Assembly (NCBI GenBank): GCA_963743015.1
Contig: CAVUOD010000005.1
Span: 1-64,000 of the forward strand
Length of the DNA stretch: 64,000 nt
Direction of reading: 5' to 3'
DNA from: CAVSRC01 sp963743015
GTDB taxonomy: Bacteria; Pseudomonadota; Alphaproteobacteria; Rhizobiales; Kaistiaceae
Shown: one piece after another, positions 36,060 to 45,338 of the stretch
How positions within the stretch are numbered: the first letter of the stretch is position 1
How the letters are laid out: each line of letters opens with the position of its first letter
Translations under genes and position numbers: made by a program
The notes under the pieces: model-generated
The model's database searches: none
Told to the model about the DNA's origin: nothing
The model's input: only the letters and a program-made list of their open reading frames with translations

Positions 36060-37492
36060 TTAAGCCGGATTCTTCTGACACCAACGCCAGGCATCGATGA
36101 TCTCGGAACAGAGCAGATCGACATCGGTCTCGTGCATGGCATAGCCGATCACCGACGCCCGAATGATCTTCCGGCCTGCCCACACGCCGTGGGTCGGATA
36201 GACCTTTGCCCGCTCCTGGACCCGCGCCAGCACACGCGTGGTCTGTGCGTCGCCGTCAGGCCCGCCTCCACAGGCGACGGCGACCTGGTTGGAGTGGATC
36301 TGGTTCAGCACATGCAGTCCCGGCTCCGCCGCCAGTGCATGCGCAATCCGCTCGGCCAGACGGCAATGCCGGGCGACCAGTTCGCGCACGCCCGAGCGGC
36401 CGAGATGGCGGAGAATCGCATAGCTCGGCACGCCGCGCGCCCGCCGCGACAGTTCGGGCGTCGAATCCGACGGCTCCCAGTGGCCGGTGGTTGCCGGCAG
36501 ATAGGCCCCGCGCGCAGACATTGAAGCGACCAGCGCCGCCCGGTCGCGAACGATCACGACACCCGCATCGTAGGGCGCGTTGAGCCATTTGTGGAGATCG
36601 ACGGCCCAGCTGTCGGCCTGCTCAACGCCGGCCAGCCGGTGCTGAAGCTCGGGCACGGCCGCCACCCACAGGCCGAAGGCGCCATCCACATGCACCCAGC
36701 CGCCGCGCGCGTGCACCAGCGGGATCAGTTCCGCGAACGGATCGAATGCGCCGGTATTGATCTGGCCGGCCTGGAGGATGACGAGCGGCGGCGCCGTGCA
36801 GGCGTCGAGCGCCGCTCGAAACGCATCCACCCGGATCCGCCCTTCGCCGTCCGTCTCGACCCGGACCGGGTATTCGGCGCCCAGGCCGGCGTAGCGCAAG
36901 GCGGCAAAGGGAGCCGAATGGGCATCCTTGCCGATCAGGACAGGGAATGCCGGTGCTCCGAACAGTCCCTTCTCCTCGACGTTCCAGTCTTGCGCGGCAA
37001 GCAGAGCGTGCCGGCCGGCCATGATGCCGACCATGTTCGCCACGGTCCCGCCGGTGACGAGTCCCGCACCGCTTTCCGGCGGCAACGACAGCAGGTCGAT
37101 CACCCAGTCGCAGACGGCACGCTCCATGCCGGTGATCGCCGGCGTCTCATAAGCCGTGCCTGCATTCTGCCCCCAGGCGGAGACGAGAAAATCGGCCGCA
37201 ACGCCGGCCGGATGCGAGCCGCCGAGGACGAAGCCGAAGAAGGTCGGCGCCGTCATCTGATGCAGGCCGTCTTCGGCATCGTGGACCATCTGCCGGATGA
37301 CCGCCTCGGCCGGCATGCCGGCTTCCGGCAACGGCTTGCGGAACCGTCGCTCCGCCTCGTCGGGGCCGATGAGCGGCCGGGCGGACGCTCGGGAAGCTTC
37401 AGCCGGTAGTCCAGCGCGGCGTCATAGGCCGCCTCGAAGGCGGCGGTCTCGTCGCCGGTCATTCCCGGCGGAAGCCGATTCTTCTGGTCCAT
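36060..37492 (-). CDS. PLP-dependent decarboxylase, aromatic-amino-acid/group II type (one frame break)
   Basis: Cytoplasmic group II decarboxylase of about 478 residues. PLP-binding landmarks are GLVTGGTVANMVGI, the HVDGAFGLW Asp region, and the Schiff-base Lys in DSWAVDLHKWLNAPYDAG. C-terminal KIIRASVIGYAMHETDVD matches the family. The substrate may be an aromatic amino acid, aspartate or glutamate; the sequence alone does not decide. One base is missing near 37375, after LKLPERP. The ATG at 37492 follows GGGAGGTTGCG, a strong site. It sits between the CobW and WD40 genes on the same strand, apparently interrupting that pair. Confidence 0.88.
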
Positions 37493-37640
37493 CGCAACCT
37501 CCCAACGCCCGAGCCAGCGGTCTGGCGCCCGTCGGCTGGGCGCGCCCGCAATCTGTACTCGACCCCGGTCGCAGTCCAGTGACGGAAATCACGCGCACCG
37601 ATGCAGGGTTCGCCCCCCTCGGCCGCCGGTGCGGCGACGC

Positions 37641-38676
37641 TCACGCCATGCATTTCTCGAAGTCGGCGCGGATCAGCTTCTCGTCGAGATGGCGGCCGAT
37701 GAACACCAGCCTGCTCTGGCGGATCTCGTCGTCCTTCCACGGGCGCTGGTGGTTGCCCTCGATGATCATGTGGACGCCCTGCACGACATAGCGCTCCGCA
37801 TCGTCCTTGAAGGCGAGGATGCCCTTGAGGCGCAATATGTCCGGTCCCTGTTCCTGGGCGGTCTGCTGGATCCACGGGAAGAACTTCTGCGGATCGAGGT
37901 CGCCACCGCGGAGCGATATGGAGAAGACGCCCGAACCCTCGATGTCGTGGTGATGATGGTGGTGATCGTGGTCATGGTCATGATCGTGATCATGATGGTG
38001 ATGATCGTGGTCGTGATCGTGGCCGGCGTCGTCGAGGAATTCCGGATCGAGCGTCAGGATGCGGTCGAGGTCGAAGGCGCCGCGGCCGAGCACCCGATCG
38101 AGCGGAATGGCGCAGCGCTCGGTGCGATGGATGAGCGCGTGCGGGTTCATGGCGCGGATGCTGCGCTCGACGCTGGCAAGCTCGTCCGGGTCGACCAGGT
38201 CGGTCTTGTTGAGCAGGATCACGTCGGCAAAGCCGATCTGCTCCTGCGCCTCCGGGCTGTCGGCGAGGCTCTCGGTCAGGTGCTTGGCGTCGGCGACGGT
38301 GACCACGGCGTCGAGCTTGGCCCGGGCGCGCACGTCATCGTCCATGAAGAAGGTCTGCGCCACCGGCACCGGGTCGGCGAGCCCCGTGGTCTCGACCAGG
38401 ATGCCGTCGAAGCCGCCGGGCCGCTTCACCAGCCCCTCGACGACGCGGATCAGATCGCCGCGCACCGTGCAGCAGACGCAGCCATTGTTCATCTCGAAGA
38501 CCTCCTCGTCGCTCTCGACGATGAGGTCGTTGTCGATGTTGATCTCGCCGAACTCGTTGACGATGACGGCGTATTTCTTGCCGTGGTTCTCGCTGAGGAT
38601 GCGGTTCAAGAAGCGTGGTCTTGCCGGCGCCGAGATAGCCGGTGAGCACCGTGACGGGGATCTGGGTTTCGGGCAT
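37641..38676 (-). CDS. CobW/COG0523 GTPase, putative zinc metallochaperone (one frame break)
   Basis: Metal-handling GTPase of about 345 residues. P-loop GYLGAGKTTLL, metal motif CVCC in NGCVCCTVRGDL, NKTD in LLNKTDLVD, and a C-terminal CobW domain. Between the two domains is a tract of about 30 residues, nearly all His and Asp, which should bind several Zn(II) ions. Proteins of this build move zinc (or cobalt) into client enzymes and are often under Zur control. One extra base near 38608 breaks the frame just after KTTLL. The ATG at 38676 follows GGAG by 8 bases. No Zur box is obvious upstream. Confidence 0.92.
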
Positions 38677-38968
38677 CAAAGGTCTCCACGACGGGTCAAG
38701 GCCGCCGGTTTCGATTGGTTGCCGGCTGATATAGGCGATGGCTGCAAAGAATGCACCTGGCGGAGGCGTTTCTTAGGACTACCGGTTTTCCCTACGCGCC
38801 GGTTAAGCGAAACCCTTGTTTTCTGCGGGCCTTGTTAAGGTGGCTGGACCACAGCGCGAACGAAGCGCGTCCAAAGCGCGGATGGTCCGGCGCGCCGCCG
38901 GGCCGCCCGGTTGCCGCGACGATCGGTCCGCTACCTTTTGGAACGTCTCTAGGAACTATGTTGGCCAC

Positions 38969-39996
38969 ATGGACAGTCTGGCAAGCACATCTGGCGCCGG
39001 GAGTGTCGCTTCCGCAGCACCGGCGGCGGCGACTTTCGCGCGTCCCCCGGCGGTCGCTCGTATCGACGGGCCGGTGAGCGCGGCGCTCGTCGCGCTGGGC
39101 GCGGTCCTGTGGTGGACGAGCCGCTATCACGCCGCCCAGATGCCGGTCTGGGGCCCCTGGGATTTTTCCTGGGGCTGGTACCTGGCCGCCGTTTTCGGCG
39201 CTGTGGTGGTACGCCACCGGGCTGATGGCCATGCCCCGCGACGAGCGCCCCGCCTGGTGGCGCACGCTTCGCCTATGTCGCCGGCATTCTCGTCACCTAC
39301 GCGGTCCTGCAGACCCATTTCGAGTATCTCGCCGAGCACATGTTCTTCCTCAACCGCATCCAGCACGTGGTCATGCACCATGTCGGGCCGTTCCTCATCG
39401 CGCTCGCCTGGCCCGGCACGGTGCTGAGGCGCGGCATGCCGGCCTTCCTGCACCCGATCATCGATGCGCGGCCGCTGCTGGCCGTGATCCGCGTGATCCA
39501 GCAGCCCTTCCTCGCCTCGCTGCTCTTCGTCGGCCTGGTTGCCCTGTGGCTGATCCCGCCCGTCCATTTCCGCGCCATGATCGACCCCCAGCTCTATGCC
39601 GTGATGAACTGGTCGATGGTGGTCGACGGCCTGCTCTTCTGGTCGCTTGTGCTCGATCCGCGGTCGAAGCCGCCGGCGCGGGTCTCCTTCGGCGGCCGCA
39701 TCGCCATGACGCTCGCCGTCGTGCCGCCGCAGCTCCTGATCGGCGCGATCATCGCCTTCTCCACGCACGACATCTACAATTTCTACGCCTGGTGCGGCCG
39801 CATCTATCCGTCGATCGACGCCATCTCCGACCAGCAGCTCGGCGGCGCCAACATCTGGATTCCGCCGGCGATGATGAGCGGCGTCGCTCTCCTCCTGGTG
39901 CTCAACGCCTTTCGGCTTCACGAAGAAAGACAGGAACTGGAGAGGATCGATGAGGAAGACGATGGCATCACTGTCAAGGCCGCGTGGACCGGCTAG
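38969..39996 (+). CDS. ctaG: Cytochrome c oxidase assembly protein, CtaG/caa3_CtaG type (two frame breaks)
   Basis: Seven-helix membrane protein of about 342 residues needed for copper insertion or assembly of caa3-type oxidase. Landmarks: MPVWGPWDFSWGWYLAAVF, LQTHFEYLAEHMFFLNRIQHVVMHHVGPFLIAL (His-rich family signature), and YAVMNWSMVVDGLLFWSLVLDPR. Frame changes near 39203 and 39270 separate LWWYATGLMAMPRDERPAWWR from its neighbours. The PCu(A)C gene starts inside its last 47 bases, so the two are coupled. It diverges from the CobW gene. Confidence 0.85.
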
Positions 39997-40445
39997 GCGG
40001 GCGATCCTGCCTGTGCTGGTGCTTGCCTGCCTGGCCGCGGCGGCTCTGTCGCCGCCGGTCGCCGCCGGCGCGGCGGATCTCACCCTCTCCGACGGCTATA
40101 TCCGCATGATCATCCCGGCGCGCCCCGCCGCCGGCTATTTCACGCTGGCCAACAACGGCGACAGCGGCGGTGAGCCTGGTCGGCGCGTCCTCACCGGGAT
40201 GCGGCTCGGTGATGCTGCACCAGAGCAAGTACGGTCAACGGCCAGGAAACCATGGTGCCGGTGAAGAGCGTCGACTGTCGCCGCCCATGGCAGCGTCAGC
40301 TTCGCGCCGGGCGGCTATCACCTGATGTGCATGAAGCCGGCAGCGACGCTGAAGCCCGGCGCGAACGGTGCCGATGACGCTGCACTTCGCCGACGGCGGC
40401 ACGCTCTCCGCCGACTTCCCCGTGCGCGGCGCCACCGGGCAGTAG
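39950..40445 (+). CDS. Periplasmic copper chaperone PCu(A)C (several frame breaks)
   Basis: Cu(I) chaperone that delivers copper to the CuA/CuB centres of cytochrome oxidase. After the signal (ILPVLVLACLAAAALSPPVAAGA) the family pattern can be followed only by changing frame repeatedly: DGYIRMIIPARPAAGYFTLAN, SVMLHQS, VNGQETMVPV, FAPGGYHLMCM and LHFADGGTLSADFPV. The copper ligands (Met of the first segment, His in MLHQ, the H-L-M-C-M segment) are all kept. At least four breaks fall within 220 bases at about 40165, 40235, 40270 and 40365. Intact residues between breaks point to sequence error. It is coupled to ctaG. Confidence 0.7.
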
Positions 40446-40454
40446 GCCGCCGGC

Positions 40455-41148
40455 TCAGATCATCTGCAGGATGCGCTGGAAGAAGCCCGGCGGGTTCGCC
40501 TGATCGACCAGCCGGGCGAGATCGGCCGCCGCGCCGTCGATATCCGGCGTTGCCGTCGCCATCGACGAGATCAGCAGGCGGACCTTGCCGGTCTGGTCGA
40601 AGACGTAGATCGCCGAGCAGTGGGTGACGGCATAGGGCTGGTCGCCCTTGGCCGGCGTCACCGAATAGGCAACGCGATAGCGCTTGGCGAGCGCGGCGAG
40701 CTGGTCGGCGGTGCCGCGCAGCCCGACCATCTGCGGCGCGAAGGCCGCCGTGTAGTCCTTCAGCACCGGCAGGCTATCGCGGTTGGGATCGACGGTGACG
40801 AAGAGCACCCGCACGTCGTCCGCCTTGTTGGCCGAGCTTCTTGAGCATCAATGCGACGTTGGACAGCGTCGTCGGGCAGACGTCGGGACAGAAGGTGTAG
40901 CCGAAATAGAGCAGCGTCACCTTGCCCTTGAAGTCGGCCGCTGTGACCGTCTTGCCGGTCGCGGCGCTGGTCATGGTGAAAGTCGAGGTCCGGCATGGCG
41001 CCGGTCAGGTCGGTTTCGTGCCACCTGGCATTGGCATCGCCGTTGCACGCCGGCAAGCGCCAGCGCCCCGGCGATGGCCAGCGAGGGCAGCGGTCAGGCG
41101 CAACCGCAGACGCGGACGCGGCATCGTCAGATAAACGTGTCGGATCAT
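40455..41148 (-). CDS. SCO1/SenC family copper chaperone (several frame breaks)
   Basis: Membrane-anchored thioredoxin-fold protein that helps load copper into cytochrome oxidase. KGKVTLLYFGYTFCPDVCPTTLSNVA contains the CPDVCP copper-binding pair; FVTVDPNRDSLPVLKDY and the His in VTHCSAIYVFD complete the site. The frame changes near 40835 and near 40978, and at least once more inside the poorly defined N-terminal anchor (41030-41070). The start may be ATG 41148 or ATG 41124. It is convergent with PCu(A)C, 9 bases apart, so three oxidase copper-delivery genes lie together. Confidence 0.78.
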
Positions 41149-41229
41149 CCGGCAGCCCTAGCGTCTCGACGCGCGGCTCATGCACCCCAAATTCTCGTGA
41201 GGGCGGCGATCTGACGCGGCTGCGCCGGC

Positions 41230-41762
41230 TCAGGCCGCGCGGCGGCTCGCTCAGCAGATCCTCAAGATCGAGCCACTCGGTCTTCATCGCCAGCGAACCG
41301 TCCGGGTTGTGCGGCCATTCCTCGCGCGGCCGGTCCCAGTAGAGCTCGACGCCGTTGCCGTCCGGATCGCGCAGATAGAGCGCCTCGCTGACGCCGTGGT
41401 CGCTGGCGCCGTCGAGCGGCCAGCCCGCCGCGATCAGCCGGCGCAGCGCGTCGGCGAGCGCCGCCCGCGTCGGATAGAGGATGGCCGTGTGGTAGAGCCC
41501 GGTGGCGCCGCGCGGCGGCGGCGAGCCGCCCTTGCTCTCCCAGGTATTGATGCCGAAATGGTGGTGGTAGCCGCCGGCCGAGAAGAAGGCCGCCTGGCGT
41601 GCCGTAGCGCTGCCGTCAGCTCGAAGCCGAGCACGCCGCAATAGAAGGCGAGCGAGCGCTCGATATCGGCGACCTTGAGGTGGACATGGCCGATGCGCAC
41701 GCCGGGATCGATCGGCCTTGCCGCCGCCTCCGCAGGTTTTCTGCAAGCTTGGTATCGGACAT
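41230..41762 (-). CDS. VOC-family extradiol dioxygenase-like protein (CatE-like; several frame breaks)
   Basis: Vicinal-oxygen-chelate protein of about 175-180 residues. The first module has IGHVHLKVADIERSLAFYCGVLGFEL; the second has GGYHHHFGINTW, GLYHTAILYPT and DPDGNGVELYWDRPREEW, giving His, His and Glu as candidate metal ligands. It most resembles catechol-2,3-dioxygenase-like (CatE) proteins in bacteria; the real substrate is unknown. The frame changes near 41745 and 41605, and the C terminus is uncertain: the frame of LEDLL runs on into the SCO gene, and a further one-base change would end it at TGA near 41230. The ATG is at 41762. Confidence 0.68.
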
Positions 41763-41845
41763 GGTCCGCCCCTCCGTTAGACGCAATTTGGAGAATATAG
41801 GGAGCCGCCGCGCCGCGGCGAGCGCGGCGCGGGCGATCACATTCG

Positions 41846-42485
41846 TCAGGCGACGAGCTTCCAGGCGCTCTGGAAGCCGGTGCCGAGCGGACCTTGCAGG
41901 GTGATGCCGAGCAGAGCGAGCCCCTCGAGCTGACGCGCCCGCTCCAGCTTGCCGACGTCGATGCCGCGCAAGCCGCCGGCCTCGACCAGGTCGATGACCC
42001 GCTTCTTGGCAGCCGCGTCGTCGCCGGCGACCAGCACATCGAGCTTGTGGCCATCGACGGCGCCGACTACCAGCGTGCCGGCAAAATTGGTGTTGAACGC
42101 CTTCACCACCTTGCTCTTGGGCAGCAGGTTGGCGATCTCTTCCGCGGCGCTCTTGCCCGGCGCGGTCGCCAGGCCGTCATAGGTGTCGTTGAGCGGGTTG
42201 GTGATGTCGATCACCACCTTGCCGGCGAGCTTGGCGGCATTGGCCGCAGCGAAATCGCGCGCCGCGGCGAAGGGCATCGCCAGCACGATGACCTCATTGG
42301 CAAGCGCCGCTTCGATCGTGGCGGCAACGGCTTCGGCGCCGGGCTTGCCGCGCCCTGAGTTCCTTGGCCAGCGCCGTGGCCTTGACCTGGTCCTTGCCGG
42401 CCACCGTGACGGAATTCCCGCCGGCGACGAAACGGGTACCGATACCGCGCGCCATGTTGCCGGCGCCGATGATGCTGATGTTCAT
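41846..42485 (-). CDS. NADP-binding F420-reductase-like protein (one frame break)
   Basis: About 213 residues. The nucleotide loop is ISIIGAGNMARGIGTRF and the second half has VVIDITNPLN and VKAFNTNFAGTL, the pattern of NADPH-dependent F420 reductase-like (NpdG-like) and NAD(P)-binding oxidoreductases. In a proteobacterium without known F420 use, the partner is more likely another flavin or substrate. One frame change lies near 42350. It is divergent from the LysR gene with a 126-base shared region, an arrangement that usually means LysR controls it. Confidence 0.8.
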
Positions 42486-42585
42486 GTGCGATCCACTCCT
42501 CTGATGCCGGTCGCGTCAGCGACCGGGCATGAGCGCCATATGACATCGCTCCACAGATATGATAATCCCCGCGCAATGAGAGGAT

Positions 42586-42609
42586 GATTTCCAACTGTAG
42601 TGTGAAATC
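42586..42609. promoter_or_regulatory. Inverted repeat just before LysR gene
   Basis: GATTTC-N12-GAAATC, with perfect 6-base arms, ends 2 bases before the ATG of the LysR gene. It fits the dyad form of LysR sites (T-N11-A type) and could mediate autoregulation of the divergent pair. Confidence 0.4.
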
Positions 42610-42611
42610 CC

Positions 42612-43541
42612 ATGCTCGACCGCATCACCGGAATGCAGGTCTTCGCCCGGGTCGCCGCCTTGGGAAGTTTTTCCGCCGCCGCGCGGGCGCTCGGCATGTC
42701 GCCGGCCATGGCGACCAAGCACGTCGACGCCCTGGAGGACCGGCTCGGCACCCGACTGTTCTTCCGCTCCACCCGCAAGCTCACCCTGACCGAAGCCGGC
42801 CAGCGCCACCTGCAGGCGACCGAGCGCATCCTCGCCGAGATCGAGGAGGCCGAGGCCGCGGCGGCCGAAGATGTGGTCGAGCCGCGCGGCACGCTGAGGA
42901 TCAACGCGCCGCTCTCCTTCGGCCTCCGCCAGGTCATGCCGGCCATCGCCGATTTCGCCGCGCTCTATCCGGCGCTCACCATCGACATCGCGCTCACCGA
43001 CCGCTTCGTCGACCTGATCGACGAGGGCTGGGACATCGCCATCCGGCTGGGGACCTTGCGCGATTCGAGCCTCATCGCCCGGGCGCTGGCGCCGATCCGC
43101 GTGGCGCTGTGTGCCGCGCCGGCCTATCTCGCCGCCCACGGCACACCGACGACGATCGCCGACCTCGCCGATCACAACTGCCTCGGCTACACGCTGCCGA
43201 CGCCCGCCAATGCCGGCCGCTGGATCTTCGGCGGCGACGGGTCGATCGCCGTGCCCGTGCGCGGCACGCTCATCGCCAACAACGGCGACGCGCTGCGCGA
43301 AGCCGCCATTGCCGGCCAAGGCCTGATCTACCAGCCAACCTTCATCCTCGCCGACGACATCCGCGCCGGCCGGCTGGTCCCGCTCACCCTCGACGAACCC
43401 ATGCCGCGCGTCGGCGCCGCCCATGCGGTATATCCCGGCGGCCGCCAGCCGGCGGCCAAGGTCCGCACCCTGATCGACTTTCTCGCCGCGCGCTGGCGCG
43501 ATGCGCCCTGGGACCACGACCTGCCGCAGGCCGACGGCTAG
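42612..43541 (+). CDS. LysR-family transcriptional regulator
   Basis: A 309-residue regulator with an N-terminal winged helix (MQVFARVAALGSFSAAARALGMSPAMATKHVDALEDRLGTRLF) and a C-terminal periplasmic-binding-like effector domain (GTLRINAPLSFG onward), typical of the CrgA-like subgroup. ATKHVDALE is the recognition helix. It probably activates or represses the divergent NADP-binding gene in response to an unknown small molecule. The ATG at 42612 lies directly after an inverted repeat and has no strong ribosome site. Confidence 0.93.
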   Translation: MLDRITGMQVFARVAALGSFSAAARALGMSPAMATKHVDALEDRLGTRLFFRSTRKLTLTEAGQRHLQATERILAEIEEAEAAAAEDVVEPRGTLRINAPLSFGLRQVMPAIADFAALYPALTIDIALTDRFVDLIDEGWDIAIRLGTLRDSSLIARALAPIRVALCAAPAYLAAHGTPTTIADLADHNCLGYTLPTPANAGRWIFGGDGSIAVPVRGTLIANNGDALREAAIAGQGLIYQPTFILADDIRAGRLVPLTLDEPMPRVGAAHAVYPGGRQPAAKVRTLIDFLAARWRDAPWDHDLPQADG

Positions 43542-43559
43542 CACGACGCGCCCGGCGCC

Positions 43560-44030
43560 TCACGACCGCAGGCAGGTGCCCGTGGTCAGGTAGTGGTTCA
43601 TCCGCCTTTCCCAATCCTGCATGAATTCGGCATAGGCGGCTTCGGTGAAACCGTCGACAAAGGCATCGCCCTTCTCGCCGAGGCTGGTATGGGTGAAGGT
43701 GATGCGTGCATTGGCGCCTTCCGGCGCTTCATCGACCTGGATCGACAGGCGGGTCGCCGTCAGCCCGGGCGTGAAGCGGACGAAGGCGATGAAGCCTTTC
43801 TCCGGTTCGTAGTCGGTGACGTACCAGTGCGTGTCGCCGTCCTCCGACGCGGTGATGAAGACGCAGTCTTCCTCGGCGACGCCGGAATTGCTCACCACCA
43901 GTGACGGGTCCCAATCCTCCAGCCAGTCGACCTCGCGCACCGGGCAGAGCAGCGGGAAGACCGCTTCCGGCGGCCCCTTGAGCGACTGGCTGTAGCTGCG
44001 GCTGACCCGCTTCGGCGGGACGACCTTCAT
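43560..44030 (-). CDS. SRPBCC family protein
   Basis: A 156-residue helix-grip protein (SRSYSQSLKGPPEAVFPLLCPVREVDWLEDWDPSLVVSNSGVAEEDCVF; closing helix YAEFMQDWERRMNHYLTTG). The fold forms a lipid- or small-molecule-binding cavity; function unknown. Its ATG overlaps the stop of the small upstream gene (44027-44030, ATGA), so the two are translated together and probably act as a pair. Confidence 0.82.
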   Translation of the reverse strand: MKVVPPKRVSRSYSQSLKGPPEAVFPLLCPVREVDWLEDWDPSLVVSNSGVAEEDCVFITASEDGDTHWYVTDYEPEKGFIAFVRFTPGLTATRLSIQVDEAPEGANARITFTHTSLGEKGDAFVDGFTEAAYAEFMQDWERRMNHYLTTGTCLRS

Positions 44031-44281
44031 GGCGTATCTCCTTCGGTCAGGTTGTGGCTGTCGGCGGCGGTCAGATCGAGCTCATAGACCGTCTTCAGCC
44101 CTTCGATCTTGGCGAGCATCTCGGGCGAGAAGGGCGGCGCCTTGCCCTCGAAGGCGTGCAGCGCCAGCCCCTCGACCAGTTCGGCCACCGGAATCTCCAG
44201 CAGCTCGGCAAGGCCCTTGAGCACTTTGAGAATGCGTTTTTCCAGGCGCAGCCCGGTCTGGACCCGTTCGATCGCTTTCAT
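44027..44281 (-). CDS. Small protein paired with SRPBCC gene, function unknown
   Basis: An 84-residue, mostly helical, basic-then-acidic protein (KAIERVQTGLRLEKRILKVLKGLAELLEIPVAELVEGLALHAF). The first 45 residues resemble a short two-helix DNA-binding or regulatory domain, and ILKVLKGLAELL-type heptads suggest dimerisation. It is not confidently assigned to a family. GATA-G-TATC and TTGACA-like elements lie just upstream (44290-44316), consistent with autoregulation. Co-translation with the SRPBCC gene suggests it controls or assists that protein. Confidence 0.6.
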   Translation of the reverse strand: MKAIERVQTGLRLEKRILKVLKGLAELLEIPVAELVEGLALHAFEGKAPPFSPEMLAKIEGLKTVYELDLTAADSHNLTEGDTP

Positions 44282-44376
44282 GCAGTCTCGATACTATCTT
44301 GGTACCATGGTGTCAATATATTTGGCCCTTGGGAAATTTTCCTCCTCATGCCTTGACTCTGATAGATACTGATCAT

Positions 44377-44390
44377 TAGCTAATTAGCTA
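44377..44390. promoter_or_regulatory. Perfect 14-base palindrome, probable TetR operator
   Basis: TAGCTAATTAGCTA is perfectly self-complementary and lies 31 bases before the hydrolase ATG at 44421, in an AT-rich patch. TetR regulators bind such palindromes, and the operon encodes one, so autoregulation is likely. Confidence 0.5.
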
Positions 44391-44420
44391 CTGTTCGTAC
44401 CCAGAAGAAGGATGAGCCCG

Positions 44421-45338
44421 ATGACCGCCACAGTCTCCACCTCCTCCGCCCGCACCGCGTTCGCCCTCGCGCCCGACCTTCACGCGGCCGGCGCCGGCAG
44501 CCCGGCAGCGGCGCGCCCGATCGAGGACCATTTCCTCGACCGCCCCGGCGGACGCATCGCCTATAGCGACCAGGGCAGCGGACCGCTGGTCGTCATGGCG
44601 CCGGGCTTCGGCGATCTCAGGCAGGAATACCGCTTCCTTGCGCCGAAACTCGTTGCCGCCGGCTATCGCGCCGTGACCATGGACCTGCGCGGCCACGGCC
44701 GCTCCTCGGTTGGCTGGGACGACCACACGTGCGCGGCGCAGGGCAGCGACATGCTGGCGCTGGCCGCCGATCTCGACGCCGGCCCCGCGGTCCTCATCGG
44801 CAATTCAATCTCCGGCGGCTCTGCCGCATGGGCCGCAGCCGAGGCGCCCGACCGCATCGCCGGTCTGGTGCTGATCGATCCCTTCGCGCGCAATGTGCCG
44901 ATCAGCTGGTGGAAGGCGGCGCTCTTCAGGGCGGTCATGCACACCGCCTTCGTCGGCCCCTGGGCGCCGGCCGCCTGGGGTGCGTACTACGCCTCGCTCT
45001 ATCCGACCCGGAAGCCCGCCGACTTCGACAGCTACAAGGCCCGACTCGTCGCCAGCTTGAGAGAGCCCGGCCGCATGGCCGCGCTGCAGGCGATGATGCG
45101 CACCGGCCGCGACGATGTCGAAGCGCGCCTCGGCGCCATCCGCGCTCCCGCTTTGGTGGTCATGGGTTCCAGCGATCCCGATTTCGACGATCCTGCCGGC
45201 GAGGCCGCCGCCATGGCCGGGCTGGTCAAGGGCACAGTCGCCATGATCGAGGGTGCCGGCCACTATCCCCATGCCGAAATGCCCGAGGTGACCGCACCGG
45301 CCATCCTCGATTTCCTGGCGCGGGTGACGGCACGCTGA
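44421..45338 (+). CDS. Alpha/beta hydrolase
   Basis: A 305-residue alpha/beta hydrolase. The nucleophile elbow is IGNSISGGSAA (Ser in GNSIS), the oxyanion segment is VVMAPGFGDLRQEYRFL, and the His is in GAGHYPHAEMP. The usual product is a carboxylic or epoxide hydrolase; nothing here fixes the substrate. Ribosome site AAGG precedes ATG 44421 by 9 bases; ATG 44412 is a weaker alternative. Its stop overlaps the ATG of the TetR gene (ATGA type), so they form an operon. Confidence 0.87.
   Translation: MTATVSTSSARTAFALAPDLHAAGAGSPAAARPIEDHFLDRPGGRIAYSDQGSGPLVVMAPGFGDLRQEYRFLAPKLVAAGYRAVTMDLRGHGRSSVGWDDHTCAAQGSDMLALAADLDAGPAVLIGNSISGGSAAWAAAEAPDRIAGLVLIDPFARNVPISWWKAALFRAVMHTAFVGPWAPAAWGAYYASLYPTRKPADFDSYKARLVASLREPGRMAALQAMMRTGRDDVEARLGAIRAPALVVMGSSDPDFDDPAGEAAAMAGLVKGTVAMIEGAGHYPHAEMPEVTAPAILDFLARVTAR

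Noticed and set aside
37930..38040. Dense GAT/ATG/GTG repeats, at first seen as a DNA tandem repeat or CRISPR-like run.
   Set aside because: They encode the His/Asp metal-binding tract of the CobW protein; there are no spacers or constant repeat units.
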